Assembly: GCF_018802765.1 (NCBI RefSeq)
Contig: NZ_CP069163.1
Span: 3,482,311-3,546,310 of the forward strand
Reading direction: 5' to 3'
Origin: Paludibacterium sp. B53371
GTDB lineage: Bacteria; Pseudomonadota; Gammaproteobacteria; Burkholderiales; Chromobacteriaceae
Length of the DNA stretch: 64,000 bases
A model generated the notes under the pieces. The model was given only the letters and a program-made list of their open reading frames with translations, had not been told where the DNA came from and searched no databases. Of this stretch, positions 33,546 through 40,847 are shown piece after piece (within the stretch, counting starts at the first letter, position 1; the number at the start of each line of letters is the position of its first letter). Made by a program: the position numbers and the translations under genes.

Positions 33546-34957
33546 ACAGGCGCTGGCTGTGTGGTTTGAGTGCATTGGCGCTGGCCGGTTGTGCCGTGGG
33601 GCCGGACTATGTGCGCCCCCAGGTGGTCATGACCAGTCAATACAAGGAAAGCCAGGGCTGGCAGCCCGCTGCGCCGGCAGATCATCTGGCCCGGGGGGCC
33701 TGGTGGGAGGTGTTCAATGACCCGGACCTCAACCGGCTGGAGACCGAGCTCAATGCCGCCAATTTGAGTATTGCGCAGGCCGAGGCTCAGTATCGGCAGT
33801 CGACGGCCCTGCTGCGCGAAGCCCAGGCCGGTTTTTTCCCTACCATCGGCGCCTCGGCGGCTGAATCGACCGGTCGCAGCGTCGGCAGCGGTAATGCGGC
33901 CAGTACCATCAGCACCTCTTACAACGCGGCACTGAGTGCCAGTTGGGAGGTCGATTTGTGGGGACAGGTGCGGCGTAATGCCGAGGCCGGGCAGGCCAAG
34001 GCCGAATCCAGTCTGGCCAGTCTGGAAAATGTAAGGCTCAGCGCCCAGGCTCAGCTGGCGATTGCCTATTTTCAGCTGTATGTCGCAGATGCCCAGAAAC
34101 GCTCGCTCGATGACAGCGTCGCCGCCTACCAGCAGCAACTGACCATTACCCGCAATCGCTACGCGGCCGGCGTCGCCGGACAGGCGGACGTGGCTCAGGC
34201 TCAGAGCCAGTTGCAGACTCTCCAGGTCCAGGCGATCGACAAGGGCCTGCAGCGCGACAAGCTGCAACATGCCATTGCCGTCCTGATCGGTCGCTCGCCG
34301 TCGGATTTCGACCTCAGCCAGCGTCAGACCCGGCCGCATGTGCCAACCATTCCACCGGGCGTGCCCTCGGATCTGCTGCAGCGTCGTCCGGACATTGCCG
34401 CCGCCGAACGCCTGGTGGCGCAGGCCAATGCCCAGATCGGCGTGGCCAAGGCCGCCTGGTTCCCATCGCTGACCCTGGGGGCCAGTGGTGGGTATCGCAG
34501 CAGTAATCTGGCCGACTGGTTTACCTTGCCCAGCCGTGTCTGGTCGGTCGGGCCGACCCTGGCGGCCACGCTGTTTGATGGCGGCTTGCGCAGCGCACAA
34601 AGCGATGCTGCCCAGGCCAACTATGACCAGACCGTGGCGGCTTACCGCCAGACCGTGCTGAGTGCCTTCCAGGATGTCGAAGATAACCTGGCCGCCTTGC
34701 GCATTCTCAGTCAGGAGGCCGAGTTGCAGCACCAGGCGGTGCTGGCGGCGCGCCAGTCCGCGCAGATCACCTTCAATCAATACCAGGCCGGTATTGCCAG
34801 CATGCTCAACGTCGCGCAGGCGAATGCCACGCAACAGGCCAGCGAGCGCAGCGAGTTCGACATCCTCAACAGTCAGCTGACCGCAGCGGTCGGTCTGATC
34901 AAGGCGCTGGGCGGTGGCTATCAGGTCGGACACAGCAGCGATTCTGCCGCTCGCTGA
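33542..34957 (+). CDS. Outer-membrane efflux lipoprotein, NodT/OprM family
   Basis: 471-residue TolC-type channel. It has a lipoprotein signal peptide with lipobox LAGC (acylated Cys about residue 17), then two repeated outer-membrane-efflux domains. Characteristic stretches are WWEVFNDPDLNRLE, ASWEVDLWGQVRRN, RRPDIAAAERLVAQANAQIGVAKAAWFP (read in pieces) and LFDGGLRS. It completes a self-contained MdtABC-OprM tripartite pump; E. coli mdtABC lacks its own channel gene and uses TolC. A GAGGAC ribosome site precedes the ATG. Confidence 0.93.
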   Translation: MNRRWLCGLSALALAGCAVGPDYVRPQVVMTSQYKESQGWQPAAPADHLARGAWWEVFNDPDLNRLETELNAANLSIAQAEAQYRQSTALLREAQAGFFPTIGASAAESTGRSVGSGNAASTISTSYNAALSASWEVDLWGQVRRNAEAGQAKAESSLASLENVRLSAQAQLAIAYFQLYVADAQKRSLDDSVAAYQQQLTITRNRYAAGVAGQADVAQAQSQLQTLQVQAIDKGLQRDKLQHAIAVLIGRSPSDFDLSQRQTRPHVPTIPPGVPSDLLQRRPDIAAAERLVAQANAQIGVAKAAWFPSLTLGASGGYRSSNLADWFTLPSRVWSVGPTLAATLFDGGLRSAQSDAAQANYDQTVAAYRQTVLSAFQDVEDNLAALRILSQEAELQHQAVLAARQSAQITFNQYQAGIASMLNVAQANATQQASERSEFDILNSQLTAAVGLIKALGGGYQVGHSSDSAAR

Positions 34958-34993
34958 CGGGGTTCCCTGCCGGCGACAGATCGGCGAAAATAG

Positions 34994-35022
34994 CGGGCCA
35001 GCATCAAGCTGGCCCGTTTTTC
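34994..35022 (+). terminator. Terminator of the mdt efflux operon
   Basis: Perfect 9-bp stem CGGGCCAGC/GCTGGCCCG (34994-35016) followed by five T. Confidence 0.9.
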
Positions 35023-35162
35023 ATGCCAAAGCGTCGAAATGTCATCGAAGCAGGCTAGACTGTCAGATCGAGCCCGGCTCGAGTCCGGGTCCCGTCGCTT
35101 TGGCCGTTGAACCTTGTTTATCCAGAGGCTGATATGAATAACAACATGCTGGGAGTCGGTCG

Positions 35163-36893
35163 ATGCGTCTGATCTTGCCGCCGCTCTTCAACGCCTCCGC
35201 GCGGCGTTTGCTGCCCAATCGCTGGGATGTCATCGCCTTTCCGCTGATCCTGAGTCTGATCGTACTGGGCAGTACCGGCTTCCACGAGACGCTGGCCCCG
35301 ATGTCGACGCTCAAGACGCAGGCGATTTCGCTTGATCCGACCAGTCTGCCGGAGTACTCACTGCGCACCATCCTGCGCATGCTGGCCGCCATGGTGGCTT
35401 CGCTGCTGTTTACCCTGGTGTACGGCACCCTGGCCGCCAAGAGCCGGCGCGCGGAAAAAGTGCTGATCCCGATCCTCGATATCCTGCAGTCGGTGCCGGT
35501 GCTGGGTTACATCTCCTTCACCGTCACCTTCTTCATCGCCCTGTTTCCAGGACGGGTGATCGGTGCCGAATGTGCGGCGATCTTTGCCATTTTCACCAGC
35601 CAGGCCTGGAACATGACCTTCAGCTTCTACCAGTCGCTGCGCACGGTGCCGCGCGATCTGGTCGAAGTGTCGCAAGGCTTCCAGCTGACCGGCTGGCAGC
35701 GTTTCTGGAAGCTGGAAGTCCCGTATGCCATGCCCGGCCTGATCTGGAACATGATGATGAGCATGTCCGGCGGCTGGTTCTTCGTGGTGGCGTCCGAGGC
35801 GATAACCGTCGGCAACAACACCGTCACGCTGCCCGGGGTCGGCTCCTATCTGGCGCAGGCCATCGCTGAAGGCAATCTGACGGCGGTCGGCTGGGTGATT
35901 CTTACCATGACGGTCGTTATCCTGGCCTACGACCAGCTGCTGTTCCGCCCGCTGGTGGCCTGGGCGGACAAGTTCCGCTTGGAAGATACCGCTTCGCAGA
36001 ATGAGCCGGAGTCCTGGCTGCTGGACATGATCCGTCGTACCCGCCTGATTCAGGCCCTGCTCAAGCCCTTTGGTCTGCTGATCACCGGTGTGGCCCGCAT
36101 GCCCCTGCGCCTGCCGCGACCGACCGGCGGCAGCGCGGCCCCCTCGCGTGGCAACCGCTACGGCGACTGGCTGTGGAATGCGCTGGTACTACTGGGGACC
36201 GCCTATCTCAGCTGGCGCGTGCTCAGTTACGTCGCCAGCGAAGTCAGGCTGGGGGATGTCTGGCATGTCATCACCCTGGGTCTCATCACCTTGCTGCGCG
36301 TGACCATCCTGATCCTGCTGGCTTCGCTGGTGTGGGTACCGCTGGGCGTGCTGATCGGCCTGCGTCCGCGTCTGGCGGAGAAATTTCAGCCGCTGGCACA
36401 GTTCCTGGCGGCCTTTCCGGCCAACTTGCTGTTTCCGGTCTTCGTCATTCCCATCGCCTACTTCGGCGCCAATCCCGATATCTGGCTGTCTCCGCTGATC
36501 GTGCTGGGCACGCAGTGGTACATCCTGTTTAACGTGATTGCCGGCGCGACGGCCTTCCCGAATGATTTCCGCGAAGCGGCCGCCAATTTCCGCATCCGCG
36601 GCTGGCAGTGGTGGCGCAAGGTGATCCTGCCGGGGATCTTTCCCTATTACGTCACCGGCGCGATTACCGCCTCCGGTGGCGCCTGGAACGCCAGCATCGT
36701 GTCGGAAATGGTGCAATGGGGACATATCAAGCTCAAGGCGCATGGCCTGGGGTCCTATATTGCCGAAATGACGGCTGCGGGCGATTTCCCGCGCATCATC
36801 CTGGGGATCGCCGTGATGTCGCTGTTCGTCGTGCTGTTCAACCGCTTGCTGTGGCGCCCGATGTACGCCTATGCCGAAAACCATCTGCGTTGA
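35163..36893 (+). CDS. ABC transporter permease with two fused membrane domains (nitrate/sulfonate/taurine-type)
   Basis: 576-residue protein containing two BPD_transp_1 domains in tandem (about 80-270 and 370-560), joined by a 100-residue cytosolic linker. Each has its own ATPase-contact loop (DLVEVSQGFQLTGWQRF and FREAAANFRIRGWQWW). The single polypeptide therefore supplies the whole membrane pore. GGGAG precedes the ATG. A 12-codon frame (35134-35172, good GAGG site) overlaps the start out of frame and might be a leader. The next gene encodes the matching ATPase. No substrate-binding protein is adjacent. Substrate unknown. Confidence 0.88.
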   Translation: MRLILPPLFNASARRLLPNRWDVIAFPLILSLIVLGSTGFHETLAPMSTLKTQAISLDPTSLPEYSLRTILRMLAAMVASLLFTLVYGTLAAKSRRAEKVLIPILDILQSVPVLGYISFTVTFFIALFPGRVIGAECAAIFAIFTSQAWNMTFSFYQSLRTVPRDLVEVSQGFQLTGWQRFWKLEVPYAMPGLIWNMMMSMSGGWFFVVASEAITVGNNTVTLPGVGSYLAQAIAEGNLTAVGWVILTMTVVILAYDQLLFRPLVAWADKFRLEDTASQNEPESWLLDMIRRTRLIQALLKPFGLLITGVARMPLRLPRPTGGSAAPSRGNRYGDWLWNALVLLGTAYLSWRVLSYVASEVRLGDVWHVITLGLITLLRVTILILLASLVWVPLGVLIGLRPRLAEKFQPLAQFLAAFPANLLFPVFVIPIAYFGANPDIWLSPLIVLGTQWYILFNVIAGATAFPNDFREAAANFRIRGWQWWRKVILPGIFPYYVTGAITASGGAWNASIVSEMVQWGHIKLKAHGLGSYIAEMTAAGDFPRIILGIAVMSLFVVLFNRLLWRPMYAYAENHLR

Positions 36894-36923
36894 TCGACAG
36901 CTTACTCTGGAAGAATGCAATTT

Positions 36924-38216
36924 ATGGAAAACACCAATTCAACCATTCTCGAAGCGCGCGAAGTCTGCTGCGGATTTGAAAAGGCACAGGGTGAGCTCAA
37001 GGTTCTCGACGGCGTCAACCTGACCCTCAAGGAGGGCGAGATCGTCGGCCTGCTGGGTCGTTCCGGCTCGGGCAAGTCCACCCTGCTGCGCATCATCGCC
37101 GGCCTCATCAAGGCGACGGAGGGCGAGGTCAGCTATTGCGGCAAACCGGTAGACGGCCCCGTTGAAGGCGTCTCGATGGTGTTTCAGACCTTTGCCCTGT
37201 TTCCCTGGCTGACGGTGCTGGAGAACGTCGAGGCCGGACTGGAGGCGCTCGGCGTGCCGGCCAAGGAGCGGCGCGAGCGGGCGCTGAAGGCGATCGACCT
37301 GATTGGTCTGGACGGCTTTGAAAGCGCCTACCCGCGCGAGCTGTCCGGTGGCATGCGCCAGCGTGTCGGCTTTGCCCGTGCCCTGGTGGTCAACCCTACC
37401 CTGATGCTGATGGACGAGCCGTTCTCCGCACTGGACGTGCTGACCGCCGAAACGCTGCGTACCGATCTGCTCGACCTGTGGAACGATGGCGGCCTGCCGA
37501 TCAAGTCCATCCTGATCGTGACCCACAATATTGAAGAGGCGGCGTTCATGTGCGATCGCATCATGATCCTGTCCTCGAATCCGGGACGGCTGATTGCCGA
37601 GGTGAAGGTGCCGTTTGCCCATCCGCGCAATCGCCTGGATCCGGCCTTCCGACAGTTCGTCGACGATATCTATGCCAAGATGACGCGCCGCCCGCAGACC
37701 GATGCCCAGCGCAAGGTCGGTCTGGAACTGCGCAGCTGGCTGCCGCAGGTATCGACCAACCTGATTGCCGGTCTGATCGAGACGCTGGCTGCCGCACCCT
37801 ACAATGGCCGTGCGGACATGCCGGAAATCGCCCAGCAATTGCACATGGAGGTCGACGATCTGTTCCCGGTGGCGGAATTCCTGCAACACCTGGGCTTTGC
37901 CGAGATTTCCGAAGGTGACATCACGCTGACTTACTATGGTCGCCAGTATTCCGATTTCGGCACGCAGGAGCGCAAGCAGCTGTTCGCTGACTGCCTGTTG
38001 CGCGGCGTGCCGCTGGCCGCCCATATCAAGCAGGTGCTGAACGAACGTCCGAAGCAGCGCGCGCCGCGCGATCGCTTCAAGCAGGAGCTGGAAGACTATC
38101 TGAGCGACGAGGCCGCAGAAGAGACACTGGACTCCGTCATCAACTGGGGCCGTTACGCAGAAATCTTCTCCTACGATGACCAGGCCGAAATGTTCGGTCT
38201 GGAAGATGTCGCCTGA
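36924..38216 (+). CDS. ABC transporter ATPase with C-terminal AAA-associated domain
   Basis: 430-residue ATPase partner of the preceding permease. The nucleotide-binding domain occupies about 1-250: Walker A GRSGSGKS (45-52), Q-loop VFQTFALFPWL, signature LSGGMRQR, Walker B LMLMDEPFSALD, H-loop VTHN. A second domain of about 170 residues follows and resembles the AAA-associated C-terminal domain found in some nitrate/sulfonate-type ATPases; it may be a regulatory or sensory module. The ATG at 36924 is preferred to one 9 bases earlier because it is correctly spaced from the GGAAG site. Confidence 0.88.
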   Translation: MENTNSTILEAREVCCGFEKAQGELKVLDGVNLTLKEGEIVGLLGRSGSGKSTLLRIIAGLIKATEGEVSYCGKPVDGPVEGVSMVFQTFALFPWLTVLENVEAGLEALGVPAKERRERALKAIDLIGLDGFESAYPRELSGGMRQRVGFARALVVNPTLMLMDEPFSALDVLTAETLRTDLLDLWNDGGLPIKSILIVTHNIEEAAFMCDRIMILSSNPGRLIAEVKVPFAHPRNRLDPAFRQFVDDIYAKMTRRPQTDAQRKVGLELRSWLPQVSTNLIAGLIETLAAAPYNGRADMPEIAQQLHMEVDDLFPVAEFLQHLGFAEISEGDITLTYYGRQYSDFGTQERKQLFADCLLRGVPLAAHIKQVLNERPKQRAPRDRFKQELEDYLSDEAAEETLDSVINWGRYAEIFSYDDQAEMFGLEDVA

Positions 38217-38222
38217 ACGCCC

Positions 38223-38672
38223 TTACTGACCGCAGGCGGCGGGCGCATACAGCGCCTGCCGCAACGCGGTGCCCAGATTGCTGCGCGGCCTGAGGCCGCG
38301 CACACAAGTCCGCAACGTCAGATGCGTTTCACCAACGCTGTAGGCATCAGCCGCCAGATAACCGCCACTGCCGGCGCTTTGCATGGTGACCACCACCATG
38401 GGCGCGTTGTGCGGGTCGAGCCGCATCACACTGACCCTGGACAGGGTGCCATCCCGCGGGCGGATCAGCCCACTGAGAAAGTTGTCGAGCGCGAAGGCCG
38501 GGGTGCTGGCTGGGGCATACAGGCGGATGCTGTAACTGCCGATGGATTGCGGCTCGCCTTGACCGCTCGCCACGACCACGGTTTGTCCCGACGCCAGCCT
38601 CACGGTGTGCGGGGCCGCCACGGCCGTTGTCATGGTCAGGAGGGCCATCAGGCCGGACTGCCAGTGTTTCAC
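38223..38672 (-). CDS. PliI-like periplasmic lysozyme inhibitor
   Basis: 149 residues with a clear signal peptide (MKHWQSGLMALLTMTTAVAA) if translation begins at the GTG at 38672, with an AAGG site upstream. The mature part resembles the I-type lysozyme inhibitor family: VVVASGQGEPQSIGSYSIRLY, an IRPRDGTLSRV strand, and the SGGYLAADAY loop that fits the SGxxY inhibitory motif. Such proteins block host or invertebrate lysozyme. The assignment rests on motif recall, so it is moderate. The gene converges on the ABC ATPase gene with a 6-base gap. Confidence 0.6.
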   Translation of the reverse strand: MKHWQSGLMALLTMTTAVAAPHTVRLASGQTVVVASGQGEPQSIGSYSIRLYAPASTPAFALDNFLSGLIRPRDGTLSRVSVMRLDPHNAPMVVVTMQSAGSGGYLAADAYSVGETHLTLRTCVRGLRPRSNLGTALRQALYAPAACGQ

Positions 38673-38680
38673 GTGGAACG
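38665..38680. promoter_or_regulatory. parS: parS-like site, 15 of 16 positions
   Basis: TGTTTCACGTGGAACG matches TGTTTCACGTGNAACA except for the last base. It overlaps the start codon of the PliI-like gene, so the match could partly reflect coding constraint. Confidence 0.4.
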
Positions 38681-38761
38681 CCTTTCTGTCATCGCTGGTC
38701 AAGTATTGCGATGAATCAATAGATGTGAGGTGAATATTTAAGACTTTTCTTAATTCATGGC

Positions 38762-38767
38762 TATAAT
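38762..38767 (+). promoter_or_regulatory. -10 element upstream of the Nramp-type gene
   Basis: A perfect TATAAT with only a weak -35 (TTAAGA-like, 18 bases upstream). It would start a transcript near 38774, about 400 bases before the coding start. Confidence 0.55.
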
Positions 38768-39067
38768 TCGCCCGTTATCAATGACATAAGGGCTCCGACG
38801 TGGGCAGTAGTTCCCAGAGTTGCATGCTGGCTTGGGCCAGCGAAGTACTGGTGAGTTAGCCACGCACGGCCTTTCCCTGCCGCTGACTCGCTGCAACGGG
38901 TTAGCGCGCTTCGAGTACCGGTCAGCATGACCGGCTGCATCACCCCCAGCGCTCTACACATATCGGATCACTGAAATCAATCCGTCGGGATGGATGGGGG
39001 CCGCTGTGCCCGACCTCTCATCCTGACAATGCCTGGTATGAGCCAAGGATCGACGATGGGTCGCCGG

Positions 39068-39112
39068 GCTTCCATTCGCCACATCCGTACGCCGGGAGTG
39101 GCGAATGGAAGC
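39068..39112 (+). promoter_or_regulatory. Long leader hairpin before the Nramp-type gene
   Basis: Perfect 15-bp stem (39068-39082 with 39098-39112) closing a 15-base loop, 60 bases before the ribosome site and without a T-run. It is probably an mRNA structure affecting stability or translation; the ligand, if any, is unknown. Confidence 0.55.
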
Positions 39113-39173
39113 GTGTTCGGCCATTTGCCATCAGGATTCTGCCACCAGGCGCCATACCGGTCTGGAGAGAACG

Positions 39174-40808
39174 ATGGACATGAGCAAAAACGACGCCAAT
39201 GCAGCCGTGCTGGACAGCGCACACCTGGGCGATATTCAGGGGGCGCTGGGTACCATCCGGCATGATGATCTGGCGGCTCGTCGTGGTTGGCTGGCCAAAT
39301 TGAAAACCTTGCTGGCGATTCTGGGGCCTGGACTGATTGTGATGGTCGGTGACAACGATGCCGGTGCCTTCAGTACCTATACCCAGGCTGGCCAGAATCA
39401 TGGTACTGCCCTGCTGTGGACCCTGGCGCTGCTGATCCCGGTGATTTACGTGAATCAGGAGATGGTGCTGCGCCTGGGGGCGGTGACGCGTGTCGGCCAT
39501 GCCCGCCTGATTCTCGAACGTTTCGGCAAGTTCTGGGGCGCTTTCAGCGCCATCGATCTGTTCCTGCTCAATGCCCTGACCATCGTCACCGAGTTCATCG
39601 GTATCAGCCTGGGCATGGACTATCTCGGTGTGCCCAAGGTGCTGGGCGTGGTACTGGCCGCCTTGCTGATCATGGGCTCGGCGGCCACGGGTGATTTCCG
39701 TCGCTTTGAGCGCTTTTCGCTGTTGCTGGTGGCGGGCAGTCTGATTCTGGTGCCCATCCTGGTCATGATTCATCCGCCAGTCGGCCAGATCGCTCATGAT
39801 TTTCTGGTGCCGCAAATGCCTGCCGGAGGCAAGACCGCCGATGTCATGCTGCTGGTCATTGCCATTGTCGGCACCACCGTGGCGCCCTGGCAGTTGTTCT
39901 TCCAGCAGAGCTATATCATCGACAAACGCATTACCCCGCGTTTCATCAAATATGAGCGGGCCGATCTGTGGCTGGGGATCGTGCTGGTGATCGTCGGGGC
40001 CGTCGCCATGATCGCCTTTACCGCCCAGGTGTTCACGGGGCATGCCGAATTCGGCCACTTTCAGGATGCCGGTGCCGTGGCGCAGGGGCTGGGCAAGTAT
40101 TATGGCCGCCTGCCCGGCGTGCTGTTTGCCATCGCCCTGATCGATGCTTCCCTGATCGGTGCCATGGCGGTGTCGCTGTCGACTGCCTATGCCCTGGGCG
40201 ACGTCCTGAGTCTCAAGCATTCGCTGCATCGCAAGCCCACCGAAGCGATCGGGTTTTATGCCATGTATTGCGGGCTGATCGTGCTGGCCGCCGTGCTGGT
40301 GCTGTTGCCGGGGGTGCCACTGGGTCTGCTGGTCAATGCCGTTCAATCGCTGGCCGGGGTGCTGCTGCCCAGTGCCACGGTGTTCCTGCTGTTGATGTGC
40401 AATGACCGGGCAGTGCTGGGGCCCTGGGTCAATTCCCGCCGCACCAATGTCTTCACGTCTTTGATCGTGGCCTTGCTGGTGCTGATGTCGGTCATTTTGA
40501 CCGCCGCCGTGCTGTTTCCCGATCTGTCCGAGCACACGATCCTGACCATCCTCATCACGGGGGGCGGCGCCAGTGTACTGATTGTGCTGCTGGGGCAGCT
40601 CATCGGCCTGCGCCAGGAAGCCAGGCAAGGTTCGATGCCCATCGCCCGGCCGGATTCGGCCGAATTGTATGGTTGGCGCATGCCGGCGCTGGCCAATCTG
40701 CCACCCATGGTGATGTCCGGACGCAGCAAGCTGTGGATGGCCTTGTTGCGTGGCTACCTGCTGCTGGCCATGGGCATGGTGATTTACAAGGTGGTGGTGT
40801 CGATCTAG
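39174..40808 (+). CDS. Non-canonical Nramp (SLC11) family divalent metal transporter
   Basis: 544-residue, roughly 11-helix inner-membrane protein of the Nramp fold. The metal-site motif of helix 1, DPGN in Mn/Fe transporters, reads DNDA (60-63, within VGDNDAGAFSTY). In helix 6 the MPHN motif reads APWQ (237-240, within TTVAPWQLFFQQS). The methionine that selects for soft transition metals is therefore an alanine. Nramp-related magnesium transporters show this kind of change, so magnesium or another hard cation is plausible, though other Nramp branches also carry DNDA-like motifs. GGAGA precedes the ATG. It is monocistronic behind a long structured leader. Confidence 0.85.
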   Translation: MDMSKNDANAAVLDSAHLGDIQGALGTIRHDDLAARRGWLAKLKTLLAILGPGLIVMVGDNDAGAFSTYTQAGQNHGTALLWTLALLIPVIYVNQEMVLRLGAVTRVGHARLILERFGKFWGAFSAIDLFLLNALTIVTEFIGISLGMDYLGVPKVLGVVLAALLIMGSAATGDFRRFERFSLLLVAGSLILVPILVMIHPPVGQIAHDFLVPQMPAGGKTADVMLLVIAIVGTTVAPWQLFFQQSYIIDKRITPRFIKYERADLWLGIVLVIVGAVAMIAFTAQVFTGHAEFGHFQDAGAVAQGLGKYYGRLPGVLFAIALIDASLIGAMAVSLSTAYALGDVLSLKHSLHRKPTEAIGFYAMYCGLIVLAAVLVLLPGVPLGLLVNAVQSLAGVLLPSATVFLLLMCNDRAVLGPWVNSRRTNVFTSLIVALLVLMSVILTAAVLFPDLSEHTILTILITGGGASVLIVLLGQLIGLRQEARQGSMPIARPDSAELYGWRMPALANLPPMVMSGRSKLWMALLRGYLLLAMGMVIYKVVVSI

Positions 40809-40827
40809 GCACCTGACCGCAGGGCGA

Positions 40828-40838
40828 ATCACTTGTTC
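40828..40838. repeat. Short repeat ATCACTTGTTC, copy 1
   Basis: The same 11 bases occur at 44846-44856, upstream of the histidine kinase gene, flanking the two signalling genes. Significance unknown. Confidence 0.3.
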
Positions 40839-40847
40839 TGCGGGTCG

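Larger units (their letters stand above)
38673..39173. other. Intergenic region: promoter and structured leader of the Nramp-type gene
   Basis: No gene is visible here. It holds the upstream region of the PliI-like gene, a strong -10 box at 38762 facing the transporter, and about 400 transcribed bases rich in inverted repeats. Examples are GCTGGC/GCCAGC near 38826-38841, ACCGGTCA/TGACCGG around 38927 and the long stem at 39068-39112. I could not match it to a known riboswitch class. Confidence 0.6.

Noticed and set aside
35073-35089. A CCCGG-CTCGAGT-CCGGG hairpin that looks like a tRNA T-arm
   Set aside because: No matching acceptor stem, anticodon arm or CCA could be found around it, and the loop begins with C rather than T. 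Treated as a plain hairpin, not a tRNA or tRNA remnant.
38774-38960. M-box (magnesium) or yybP-ykoY (manganese) riboswitch upstream of the Nramp-type gene
   Set aside because: Short similarities exist (GGCTCC, GCTCTAC, GGGCAGTAG) but the diagnostic cores of either class are missing and the expected helices do not pair.
39018-40832. Very long open frames opposite real genes (also 27282-29714, 32762-34933 and 10064-12127)
   Set aside because: They are antisense to well-conserved genes, have Gln/His/Arg-rich low-complexity translations typical of high-GC shadows, and lack ribosome sites.
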